A stretch of DNA of 64,000 bases from Litsea cubeba (Eukaryota > Streptophyta > Magnoliopsida > Laurales > Lauraceae). Below are positions 37,294-49,031 of this stretch, piece by piece. The DNA is taken from positions 112,070,570 to 112,134,569 of the forward strand of contig CM022944.1 of NCBI GenBank assembly GCA_012931725.1. The letters run 5' to 3'. The position numbers and the translations under genes are program-made. The notes below the pieces were generated by a model. The model was not told where the DNA came from and made no database searches. It saw only the letters and a program-made list of their open reading frames with translations. Each line of letters begins with the position of its first letter. The first letter of the stretch is position 1.

Positions 37294-40200
37294 TTAAAAA
37301 GATGACCTGCCCAAGTATGATATTTTTCCAAGTTGTTGTCTCACTCTTGTCAAATCTGGATTCATCGTTTCCCTGAACCACATTGCAGATGCTTTTGGGA
37401 TCCGTCGCATATCGTTATTAGTGTAATTGACGTAGTAAAGGCCGAGGCGGAACGGGTAACCATTATCCCACTCAAAGTTATCAATGTATGACCACATTAG
37501 AAAGCCGCGAACATCTGCTCCCTCCCTGTATGAAAATTAGAGAAAACAAGAAATGGATAAGTTTGTTATAGTATAGAACTCATGTGACAGGAAGCAGGCC
37601 AACAGACAGACAGAAAGCCAAACAGATAGACAAATAAACAGATAAATCAAAATCATTGCAAGTATTTTCATCATTTCAAATGGAAGAGATTTCTTAATTG
37701 TGTATTTGGATGGTTTTAAATGGCAATGAAAGTGATTACCTAATAGCTTGAAGTGTGTAATCCATCATATCCTTGATATACTGAATTCTTCCTGTGTCCT
37801 GAAGGATTTCTTCAATTGGTTGGCCATTGTCAAGAGCCACATAACCTGATAGGACGAAAATGAATACAAGATTTAACCAATATTCTGGCTATCAAGACCA
37901 GTGGTAAATTTTTATGCATTAAGTTAAAATCAAGAATCAAGAGAAATTCTAGTCTCTCTACAACATGCATCTTGGATTTATTTAATTTGATTGCACACAC
38001 TACACATGGTATACTTTAAATCTCTAGCATTGAAGCTCAAAAGGCTTAGTCCAAAGTCTAGATGAGTGATCCTTAAAATCTCTCTTCTTGTATCAAACAA
38101 TTAAGGAAAGAAGTTGCTGGTACTATTTGTTGCACATGTAATATAACATGAAGAAAACAACATGATCACAAACATTTATAAACTTCCTTCATGAGAAACA
38201 AATGACCATGACAAGCTCAAACAAAGAAATGAAAACAAAACCCATAAAACAGGATATGTTTTGTGACCAAAAGTCCTAAACAAGGCAGCATGATTGTAGT
38301 TTACCTATCTCTGTGATGTAAACCGGAGGATTATTGTATTTAGTCTTCACATAATTGAGTAGCATTTTAATTCCACGCGGATAAGACCTCCAATACTCTA
38401 CTCCTCCTTCCTGCATATAGCTTAACGTATTAATTAATTAGCATAAGAGAGTTAATAATATTTAGGCCACATTTGCAATTCCTGATCTTTACAGACAATT
38501 TGGGATTGTTTTCATTTTTAATTGATATAAGGAATGGTTTAGGTTTGACCTGAAACATTTCATATAATGAATTATTCCGGCTAGAAAAGGGGGACACTTG
38601 GGAGGCCTATGTGATGCAGTTGCCATTTTCCATGCTGTCCCAAATGCATTAAGGGCAGCCCAGTGCACAAGGCTCCCGCCACTGCTGGGGTCTGGGTAGG
38701 TCAGATGTACGCAGCCTTACCCTCACAAGCAGAGAGGCTGTTTCCGCGTTTCGAACCCGTGATTCCAGGCCATCCCAAATTCATATGGATCATAAATTCA
38801 TTATCCACCTGCTTGGCATCTGGGGGAAATAAAAAATCATCGAACTCATAATAACTGGCACACTTACACTTGGTCCGATGTTAATGCCATCTTTCTCGGC
38901 TGCACATTAAGATAAATACTTCATTAACAGAATAAAAGAATTTAAGTACAAATAACAAATGTTCGATGTTTAGAAAGAGAATTACTTGTGGTTACAGCAA
39001 AGGTATCTGGAACTTCCGGGCTATCGGGCAATTCTTCTTCACTTTTCGAGGGGGGGATCCAAGTGGAATTATCCATGACATAGGCTGTGACATAATGATT
39101 CATTCCAATGAAGTCGAAAGAGCCTCTAATCTCATTAGATTCTTGTCTGGTAAATATAGGCAGCCTATTTCCCACCATTTGTTTGACAGACAATGGGTAG
39201 TCACCAAATATAACCGGGTCCAAATACCTGTTACACAGTGACAAATGATAGGACAAGGGATGGTTAAATTGTGTTATCTCAATGTAATAAGATCAAAGGT
39301 AATATGGTGAATAACAAAGCAAATAGCTATCATAGACAGGTACACCAATCTGAGGAATTACAAGGAGGCTAAGATACTTATAGATGCTTTCTTGATGTTA
39401 TCTTGAGATGAGCATACTTTCTTGATGTTTTCATTTTCCCACAAGCACATAGAGAGAAGAGTGTATAAACTGGATAGAATCAACTAAATTTCTGGGCATA
39501 GACTACCTACTATTCCTGTTCTCCAATATACTAGGACAAGTGAAACAATTGTCTAGAAATTCAGACAATCCAGATGGAGCTAACACAGGACAAAATATTT
39601 ATTGACTGGACAATCATACCCATCAAACTGGTGATGCGGATAATGTCAAAAGAACACTGACAATGATCCACATTCGGTGGGAAGAAGTGTCCACTGATCA
39701 AGAAGCCTGAATGGCTGAATTACTGCAGTTTTTTCTTGTTAATTATTATAACCATGGCCTATCAAGAGGGTGCACATGAGTTGGCCAGAATCAGTGAAAC
39801 ATGAGGACATGTATGGACTATATAGGGTTATTAATGGCATCAGATTCAGAAGCTAGAATATACAGAAAACAGTCATTAGGTATTCAATCATAATTTTAGA
39901 ACTACAGAGAAAGTTACATACAGGCCTAATGTGTTGTCTAAAACCCGCTGAGTGGCGTCCACGTCCTTTTTCGAGGAAGAAAGTGGCATATACCAATCAG
40001 AGTGTAAGGAGATGCCAATAGTCCCTTTTTGCTTGTCCTGTAGAGAAATACAAGCAAATATTTAGGTAGCGATCACAATTATCTAATAAGATACTCAAAC
40101 ATCAATTTCATCAAGTAATTCATCAACTAGATGTTCGCTACAAAGAAGGAAAGCTCAATCAATGCCTATTCTTCTATATTGATTGAAAACAAGAACAGGG

Positions 40201-43200
40201 AAAAATATAACAAGACTACTTCAATCCTTACTTGATACTTGGATCTGTAAATTTGAACTGCACGAGAGTGTGCGAGGAGCAGATTGTGAGCAACAATATA
40301 TGGCTCTCTCGCGGAGTCCCCAGCAGTGCAGTTTCCGAATGGAGGTGAGCATCTCCCTGGTGCATTAATTCCATTTTGATAGCCATGAGTGGCAAAGATT
40401 GATGGTTCATTAATAGTCACCCACTTCTTGACCCTGTCTCCAAATTCCTTAAAGCAGAAATCTGCGAATTCGCTGTAATCATCCCTGAAACCATCCATTA
40501 ACAATATATCATGAGAGATGTTGCCACAATTTTTATTGTCGAGGAGTTGAAAAAACTCTGGGCCAGTTTGGATGGTCCCCAGAATGCAGCTGAAGCAATA
40601 TGTTTACCCATCATGTAGGTGCTTTTTGGTTAAAGGAAATGTGGACAGTAGGATCTTCTAAACAAATCCATTCAAGCTTGCTCCTATAATTTTGGATAAG
40701 ATTGCTTCTAGAGAGAATGTTCTTCTGAGTTTCTGCTCTATTGATTCTTGGTAAAGTAGGTTGATGTTTCTGATCAGGACATGCATACAGTTAATAAGGG
40801 TATGTGTGGTTATGGTGGACCACACACCACAGCCACCTTCCAACTGTGATAATTGGTCCATATCAGGTACTTGATTATTCTCCTTTCTTATATTTTGGTC
40901 AAATTTGGCATTGAGTTTGTCAATATATGAAAAACTTGAACTCTTTTAAGTTGAATTTAATAGAAAGTTATCGATGAAGAAAATTATTCAAGCTAAAATG
41001 AAATCTTCTATGGATGATATTGTAATTTCTACTTACAAAATTTTCTTGCTTCTGAATCCGCCATATTCATCTTCAAGAAACTGTGGCAGATCCCAGTGGA
41101 AAATAGTGGCCATAGGCTCAATACCTACAAATCAGAAACAAAATAATTAGTAGAACAAATACTCACCAAGAATCACAGTACAGTACCTAGCGTAGAAATG
41201 GGCCAGTTTGGCCAAAGCGGGTGCAAGGTCGGCTCATTTGATTTTTCACACATAGGGCAACTCTATACAGGTTGGGTTCAGATTGTGGGCATAGCGACTA
41301 ACACCCGATCATGATATTTCCATTTAACAGATCCAAATCAGATCAAATTCAAGGATCCATTTCCAGATCCCTGTTGGTTTGGGTGCAGATTGTGGGCATA
41401 TAGCCAGATGTGTATGAACTTGGTTACCGGTTTAAGTCATATTCAATTTTAGAACCCATATCTTGATTCAACTAGGCCCCATCTACAACAATAGTATTAT
41501 TGATATTGTTGCTGTTGTTCAGGTCTGAGATGGACCCATCATCATAGAATGTGTGTCTGGTGGGTCTTGGGCCCTGGTCCAGACAGAACCGGTTGAGTCT
41601 AGGCTGAGGTAAGATCCAATTGATGTTGATTGTTGACCTGCTCCATTTACAACCTTAACTTGCAACGTAGTATTGAAAGGCCAAGAAGAAAATGAACATC
41701 ATAATCCTTAGGTGAAATAAAATCAAGCTTTCTTTGTAATCATATCATATCAATATACCACCCTTTTGTGAGTGGTTAATTACCATTATCTATCAACTCA
41801 TTTATGAGATTATTGTAATATTCCACTCCTTTCTGGTTCACTTGCCCATGTCTTGTTGATCCACCTGCACATGAATTTCATGTGAGACCAAAACCAAAAC
41901 ATCTAGAAGATAAAATTAAAGAAAAAAAAAAAAGATGGAAGAAGAAGATGAAGAAGAATTTCATGAAAAACCTGGAAAGATCCTTGACCAAGATATTGAG
42001 AACCTATACAGATCAGTCCCCAAGCTCTTAAGAATCTGGACATCTTCCTGCAAATGTAACATTTATTTTTGTCATTCCTGGGATGGAGTTTGGTGCATGT
42101 ATATACTTAGGCTTGTCACAGTTGGTTGCATGAACATTGTTTTGTATGAAAGAGATGTTCTATCAACTGGACGGTTAGGATGAGTGGCCCATTCCCATAT
42201 ATTTATAGTTGTTTCAGTTTCCACACCTGTGCCACAGCCCACATGTACAGTGGATTGGACTGGATAGCAGTCACCTAAGTGGCCGGCCGCACCGCCACCC
42301 CTTCTCAAATCCATTATCCATACAGGTCATATTGGTTTCCTTTTCTTGAGGTTCGATAAATTTTACTCCAATAAGAGTTGGGCCACCATCTGATCACAAT
42401 CGAACAAGGCTGAAAAATCCCCTGATTTTAAATGGTTAGGATTTAAGACGATGGGCCCCACCCGCGCGATCACTGCATTTTTGTAGCCGGATTCATTGAA
42501 GTCGCCCATGACCATGATATTTTTCTGATGCCCAAATACTGTAGTTGTAGTACCTATTACCGCTTATCTGAACCCTTGGAAATTAAACTTCAAGGGATAG
42601 CCCATCCTCAGTGGAGCCATGCCATCATCATTTTGTTATATTACATACTATTGAGCTACCACTTATTTTAAAATTAATTAATGATGAGAAACACCAAAAC
42701 AATGAGAAACACCAAAACACAATTATTTTATAGTGTGGGCGAGGATTGATCACAATTATGCCCACTCAATAGGAAGGATGAACGTTGAACTCAACACATT
42801 TTAAAATGTACCCTTCCTCCCCTATGGTCAATTTCAATTTTGCAAATAGTGGGCGCACCGCGCACCTAGTCACTGACAACAAAAAATATATAAGGGGTTT
42901 TGACCGTACAGGATATAAAATACCCTGTATTCCTTGAAATGGTGTTGACCAAAAGTATATCCCAAATATGGGTATCATACTGAGAGCCTCTTTTTTTTTT
43001 TTCCACTTTTACCCTTTTTGTGCGATACCGCAAATATTTGCGATATCGCATAAACTGAAGAGTTATTATATAAGCTGCTCGTTTTCCCTCCCTTTTTTTC
43101 CTCCGTTTGCAGCAAAAAGTAAGTCGTTTTCCCTCATTATTTTCTTGTGGCTGTCTTCATCTTTATAGGAGGTTTTCAAAAGGATGAAGCAATCGCTCTT

Positions 43201-44427
43201 TCATTTCTCCAAAGGCATTAGATGATTCTTCTTACATAATATTTGGACATGTTTGGAATTTTTTGTATACTCTGTCAAATGTTATGTTAAAAATAGTTGG
43301 GCATTGAGACACCAAAAACTTATGGTCATGGAGATACTTTGGAATTTATTCTTAATTTTTTTGTTTGATTATATTAGATGAAACAAAAGATATGAAACGT
43401 CCTAAAAATGTATTTGCTGTAGCAATCGCTCTTTCATTTCTCCAAAGGCATTCAAACGATTCTTTTTACACAATATTTGGACATGTTTGGAGTTTTTCAT
43501 ATACTCTGTCAGATGTTATGTTAAAAATGGTTGGGCATTGAGACACCAAAAACTTATGGTCATGGAGATACTTTGAAATTTATTCTTAATTTTTTTTATT
43601 TGATTGTATTAGATGAACAAAAGATATGAAAAAACAATGAGGAAAAACGGCTTACTTTTTGCTGCAAACGGAGGGAAAAAAGGGAGGGAAAACGAGCAGC
43701 TATATAATGACTCTTCAGTTTATGCGATATCGCAAATATTTGCGATATCGCACAAAAAGGGTAAAAGTGGAAAAAAAAAAGAGGATCTTTGTACGATACC
43801 CATATTTGGGATATACTTTTTGTCAACACCATTTCAAGAAATACAGGATATTTTATACCCTGTATGGTCAAAACCCCAATATATAAATATACCTTGTATC
43901 GATGATAGACATCAGCTGCAACATCTCCGTTCCCTCCACCCAAGATCTTACCTGAAAAACAGAGAATTCTCTTACAAATCACCCAAACAAAATCACCCCC
44001 AAAATCCCAAAAAAAAAAACCAAAAAAAAAAAAAAAAAAAAACGAATCACAAGATATAATCCTATCCTATAATATAATTTAAAGTGGAATTTGGGGATTT
44101 GGGTCTATACCAGGAATAGAGCAGAAAGTATCCCAGATGCTCAATCCTCTCCCATCTTCATGAGCTCCTCCTTCCACCTGATGAAATTTCCAAAAAAAGG
44201 AAAGAAAATGAAAATTCTCATTTCTATAAGATATAAAAAAAAGGCCCAAAGAATTGATTTTTATTCTCCATTTCCTTATAATAACTAACCTGAAAAGCAG
44301 ATGTGCTGAAACCAAACTTGAAGTTACTTGGAAAGGAATTTCGGCTGACAGCACTGCAAAGTGTTTTCTGCTCTGAGAAGAAGAGGAGAGAGAAGAGGAG
44401 GAAGATGAGGATAGTTTGGGAATCCAT
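37294..44427 (-). CDS. BGLU: Secreted GH1 beta-glucosidase, 13 exons, 531 aa
   Basis: Retaining beta-glucosidase of glycoside hydrolase family 1; the aglycone cannot be told from sequence. Exons: 44427-44290, 44177-44111, 43951-43893, 42047-41972, 41864-41784, 41124-41037, 40484-40232, 40037-39922, 39227-38986, 38899-38868, 38410-38305, 37845-37740, 37525-37294, all GT-AG and in frame. A hydrophobic N-terminal signal (about residues 5-25) is followed by the (beta/alpha)8 domain from FKFGFSTSAFQVEGG. The acid/base is Glu196 in TINEP. The nucleophile is Glu418 in YITEIG, where the family norm is TENG. A conserved Cys215-Cys222 loop and sequons at NCT221 and NSTW are present. LDPVIFGDYP and GSFDFIGMNHY resemble the Arabidopsis BGLU1-11 clade. 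Intron 3 hosts MULE 3, and intron 10 an Au-like SINE. The gene looks functional apart from the TENG change. Confidence 0.95.
38650..38772 (+). mobile_element. Au-type SINE in beta-glucosidase intron 10
   Basis: Contains GGGCAGCCCAGTGCACAAGG, GGGTCTGGGTAGGTCAGATG, TACGCAGCCTTACCC and GAGGCTGTTTCCGCG followed by TCGAACCCGTGA. These are the ordered blocks of the widespread plant Au SINE. It lies between exons 10 and 11, antisense to the gene. The ends are approximate and no TSD was resolved. Confidence 0.7.
42894..43877. mobile_element. Palindromic MULE-type MITE (MULE 3), 984 bp, in BGLU intron 3
   Basis: Inverted arms of about 250 bp begin GGGGTTTTGACC on both sides and stay nearly identical through GGTGTTGACC/GACA and CCCAAATATGGGTATC. 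Perfect 9-bp duplications AATATATAA lie at 42885-42893 and 43878-43886, the Mutator size. At the inner end of each arm sits TGCGATATCGCA; the right copy (43723-43752) is a perfect 30-bp palindrome made of two such words joined by AATATT. The loop holds a direct duplication (about 43186-43400 and 43423-43635). No protein is encoded. The insertion starts only 15 nt inside intron 3, just past the donor. Confidence 0.93.
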
Positions 44428-46386
44428 GATTTCCTGTTATGCATGTTGTTTAAGACACGAGAGCCGAATATATACATACATAGAATGGCCGACCCGAGTT
44501 GAAAAGGCATAGTGGTCTTCTAATACTCATATGATAGAACAACAAAATCACAATCAGTAAATCCCGAAAATACCCTGAGAAATGAACTAAAATAACCATA
44601 GGCTTTGGAATAAATTGAGGGTAGAGTAGTCGTTTTTAGGGGTCGTTTTAGTCATTAAGAAGAAGTCCACGTGATAGCCCTCGTGCCTTGGGTGCACCTG
44701 CTTTCATAGTTGTCTGAATGTTCAGCAGCAGTCTGTGGTTACTGATTTGGTAATAATTAAAACCTCCCTCCAAATTTAGAAATTCAATGATGTCTCCTAG
44801 TACCTATCAGGTGGCAAAGATCATCTCCACTAGTTCCGGCTGCCCGACGGTCCAAAGATATGGAGAATCTCAATCGGAAAAATCTATAATGATGAACTTC
44901 AATAATATAATATAATCCCAGAATGATAACATCCATGATTTAGTGATGGACCACCCATTAGTGTGAAATTCATCCACCTATCTATCTCGGACCCACATGA
45001 GATCCAATAAATTCAGCCTATCAACCCATCTACGTGTGACCCATCAGATGAAAGATACTGACCATTCATCTATCCTACCCAATGTGCCTAGACCCAATCT
45101 ATCCACCCATCTAAGTCGGACCTACTTAGATTAATGGTTCAACAATCCACCAACCCTACTTGTAGTCAAGGTAAAATGGGCTAATGGTTCCGTGCAGATG
45201 GGTGGATGGAATGGATCTAGTAGGTCCCATCTACATGGGACTGGGAGGAAAATCAAGAGGACTAACTGCATCATCATCAATCAACAACATTATTATCTAG
45301 TTGTTATTTCATCCAAAATTGAGTGATATATATGCAACTCAAATTCATACCGGACAAATCATCAACGAAGTATAAATGGGATAAAGCCCTAAATCTGATC
45401 GATAGGACAATCCTAACCTTCCATTTGGGTTTCTCCAGTTTGGTAAGTCTTTCTAACCGTTCCTTTGATGCCATTGATCAGATGGATTAGATTGCTTTTC
45501 AGTACTGTGATATTGCTTGCCATTACCAAAAATCTGCAGTGGCCCATGATATCAACGGCTTGGATTGGGGCACAGTGCAGTATCACCCATACGTCTACAG
45601 CGGCCGTGACAGTGCGAGGCATGTACGGTGGCCCCCTTCCTGGTCAAGAAAGATGGCTCATATGGGTTGGATACAATGCTACAAGCCCCAAGCTTGCAAT
45701 ATTCACGTGGGCAGGGTTGCAAGAGAAATGATCCCCAATTTGTTGCAATGAAGGCAGCACTTTTGACAACTGGACTGTCCGTTTGCTCTAGTTACCGTCG
45801 GGGTGGTCCCAAGACAATATGTGGCCCCATGACAAAAGTATAAATGAGGCCCTTAACTTCTTTATGTGATATGAGAAAACCCTCGTCCTTAATCCAGACT
45901 TGGGACCGGCAATGTACACTATGAGTAGTACATTGGCGGACTTAAATTTTTTTTTTTTTTTGGTTTTTTTCTTTTTGGGTTTTTGTTTTTTTTGGAACTT
46001 GTTGAGGGATTTATTTTTTTTAAAGTGAATTTAACCTTTCTTGCCTTTTGTAATGTAAACTTATTGATCAAATTTTTGTATTCAAGGTTTTTCAAAATTT
46101 TCTTCTCAAGTTTATATACTATATACTATCCTTTTATCTTTTAATGAAATTACTTTATAGTTACTGCTCTCTTTATTTGATAGATTTCTTTATGCCCACT
46201 TCCTCTCTCTCTCGGATTAATTTTATTAAGCATGAATAGTTATTAATTAGTGTTGATTAATGTGTTAGATTAATTATATGATAAGATAATAAGAAATTAT
46301 TGGCATCAATGAATTTATGAAATTGTATTGGACATTTCTTTTTTTGGAGTCATATTGATTTGAAATGCCATTTTATGAAAACAGGG
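44428..46386. promoter_or_regulatory. Beta-glucosidase upstream region and spacer
   Basis: In gene sense a TATA-like TGTATATATTCGG lies at 44466-44478, about 40-50 nt upstream of the ATG, compatible with a short leader. Further out there is no gene, only T-rich runs near 45948-46020. The promoter call rests on position and the TATA match only. Confidence 0.45.
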
Positions 46387-46704
46387 TATTTTCTAGGGGA
46401 TTTAACGGGAAAAAACCCTCCTAAACAGCCTATTGTTGTATTTGGCCCCAATAAAAATGGGCAGACAGAATGGGCCCTAAATTCACATTTTTTTTTGTCT
46501 TTTAGCGCTTTAATCGATATTGACTATCCTGCGCCATACAAAAAGGCATTTCGAAACTTCATCTCTTCCTGTCTCTCTTGCTCTCTACAATTGATCTCAA
46601 ATCAATTTCACTGCAATCTCTTTTTCTTTATTTGGTGAGATAAAGATGGGTTCTTGAAATAAGTCTTTTTAAAAAGAGAAGTGATGTGATCTGATCTTTA
46701 GATC

Positions 46705-47016
46705 ATGGTGGTGGCAGCAAAATCTGCCACAAATTCCTCCAAAACCCCGCAAGAAGATTCGAATCGTCAAAACCCATCAAGGTCAAAAACCCCTCTTCTT
46801 CCTTCTGAGAAAGACAATGGCGTCTGTCTCCCCCCTCCTCCTGCTCCTAGAAAGCCCAAACCCAAAAAAATCTCCTCTAGATACATGTCTCCCTCCTCCT
46901 CTTCTTTTTCTTCTTCATCCTCCACAAGACACCCATCTCCACACATCTACCGTTCGGCCGCCGCGCCCAAGCCTTTCGCCCCAAAATGCGTCGATGGTGG
47001 AGGTGGAGATCAATAG
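46705..47016 (+). pseudogene. Captured N-terminal fragment, QWRF/augmin-subunit-8-like
   Basis: The 103-aa frame reads like the N-terminus of plant QWRF-motif (AUG8/SCO3-type) microtubule-associated proteins. It has MVVAAKSATNSS, then TPLLPSEKDNG, then PRKPKPKKISSRYMSPSSSS and STRHPSPH. That order (basic Pro-rich, LPSE.DN, R.PK....SRY.S, poly-Ser, PSP) is characteristic of the family. The rest of the gene, including the QWRF motif and helical domain, is absent and the frame soon ends. It lies just inside the left arm of MULE 4, so I treat it as a captured fragment. The family call is by motif order only. Confidence 0.6.
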
Positions 47017-47095
47017 GAGAACTCGAAGCCCGCCGAGCAACCGAAGAGAAAACGGAGAGAAACTGAAGGCCGGAGGGATGCCGGGATCGGGGGTT

Positions 47096-47246
47096 CGTAT
47101 TGAGGAGTGAAAAAGAGCCTTGGAGGGATGCATCCAACGTTGAGGCAGGTGTCGCCGAGGGCCCTTCTCTTCTCGATGCAGGTGGTCTTAAGGCCCAGCT
47201 GGGCAGCGTTGATGGAAGCAACATAACCTCCTGGGCCACCGCAGGA
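47096..47246 (-). pseudogene. Captured fragment of mitochondrial lipoamide dehydrogenase
   Basis: On the minus strand GGPGGYVASINAAQLGLKT leads into CIEKRRALGDTCLNVGCIP. This is the FAD-binding loop and redox-active Cys pair of dihydrolipoamide dehydrogenase (E3 of the mitochondrial 2-oxoacid dehydrogenase complexes and glycine decarboxylase). The homology then shifts one frame: SKALFHSS is read in the next frame, consistent with a one-base deletion at CCCTCCAAG. About 50 codons of a protein of roughly 500 aa remain. It lies inside MULE 4, antiparallel to the QWRF-like piece. Confidence 0.82.
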
Positions 47247-48394
47247 GGATGGAAACAAAAATCCCCAACCTACCCCTCAGTTTAACCCTTGATTTTTGGG
47301 CCCTCTTGTAAACAAAAAAATTGCATATAAAAAATCCCCATTAGTAAAATGGGGCCTTTTTTTTTTTAAATTATCCTGGAATGAAACAATACTGAGTTCA
47401 TATTCTTCATACATTCATAAGTCAAAATGTGTGACAGATTGTCAATAAACCTTTGTGAATATAAATGTGAATCAAAATAATAAGGGAAAGAAGTGGAATG
47501 CTTTTTTTTATTTTCAATTTAGTTATGATTCATGGATGATTGTTTGTATTAACTTCTCTTATTTGTGGTTCCTCTTATGAATTAATATCTTGAATGTACA
47601 GGGTAGATTTAACTATGATATTTCAAATGTAAGCAAGGCTTGTATATCCTCTTAGATAACAAGTTTGCAGCCAAGATGCTCTCAAATTCCTTCTAAAAGT
47701 AGCTTTGGGATGAGGTTGTCATCAAAGTGCCAGTATTCACAATCTCTTCCTATTCAAAATCTATCTAAAACATGTCCAATGGAATATCAAAGAATGGCTT
47801 GCACCAACTCTCTGTCATCAGTAAGCGCTTAAGATCAATTGGGTCGCCAAACTTTCTGTTTAAATAGCTTGTGACCTCCTAACTAAGTTATTGTTAGGTG
47901 GGGTTCATAATTTTAATTTTTTTTTCTATACGAGGAATGGAATGCAAGTTCGGAGTCCTCAAACTGATCATTTAACTGTATCCATATCAAGCTAGAGGGG
48001 TTTTCAAAATAAAGCCCTTGAGAGAGAGAAGTAAGAAATTTGGAGAAGACCAAGAAGAGAAATACAGTGGAATCGTGTAGGTGTTCGATGAAATGACGAA
48101 GAGAAAAGAGAATGAAGTTTTTTTGGGTGGGGTTTTCATTCATTAATTATTGTAATTTTCAAACAGATTTCATTTATGTATTTTTTTGAAATGTAATTTT
48201 CAAACAGATTTCATTTGTGGAACTTCTATGATTTTGGGCAGTTCAATTTATATTGTGGAACTTCATGTACCATTATTTGAAATTGAATGGTTTGTTAATG
48301 TATGGTTGTGGATTGAATGAGTGAATGGAATGTACCAATATATTTAGAACAATGTTTAGTACAATGAAATGTACCATTGTCTAGTTTGTTTAAC

Positions 48395-48600
48395 ATGACC
48401 AATGGTCGATATCGACTATTTAACTGAAGCCTAAAAAAAAACGGTCATAGTCGATATCGACTATTTAGCTGAAGCCTAAAAAACACAGTCATAATCGATA
48501 TCGATTATTTAGCTGAAACATAAAAAACACAGTCATAGTCGATATCGACTATCTAGCTGAAACATAAAAAAACACGGTCATAGTTGATATTGACTATGTT
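48395..48600. repeat. Tandem array of GATATC-centred palindromes
   Basis: Five units of about 43-46 bp, each with a palindrome of the type ATAGTCGATATCGACTAT (perfect 18 bp at 48447-48464) followed by TTAGCTGAAGCCTAAAAAA or a variant. The same perfect 18-mer occurs once more near the other end of MULE 4 at 51779-51796. Confidence 0.92.
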
Positions 48601-48782
48601 ATAATACTATAACTTACTAGATGGGGTTACCTAATCATTTTCAATAATAAAAGTAGAAAAAATAAAAACATTAATAACGGGACAATACAAACAACCATTT
48701 TATTATCATAGATAAGTTCTCAACAACATATAACTCCAAAAAAGGGCGATCCTTACAAAAGGAAAAAGTATGTTTAGCACTT

Positions 48783-49031
48783 GTGCCCTTCCAAAAAATG
48801 CTTCAACAAAATATGCAAGCACATGATGGCTACATCTTCTATCAATCACATTAATACCAAATATTAACACCAATCAAAATGGACATGCTGACATTAACAC
48901 GTGCATCCCCCTTCCAAAAAATCTCTTCTATGTGGAGATTACGTTGTTCAGACGGCTGCATCTTCTATCATATTAACACCAACCAACGAGGAGTTCGCAT
49001 TAACTCTTGCATCCCCCTTCCAAAAAATGCT
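48783..49031. repeat. Three-copy tandem repeat, about 108-118 bp
   Basis: The block CCCTTCCAAAAAATSCTTC recurs near 48785, 48908 and 49016, each preceded or followed by CATCTTCTATCA and ATTAACACCAA words. Part of the MULE 4 interior; non-coding. Confidence 0.8.

Noticed and set aside
43613..44059. 148-aa frame on + across MULE 3 and BGLU exon 3
   Set aside because: Antisense shadow of the palindromic element and exon; ends in an A-rich tract.
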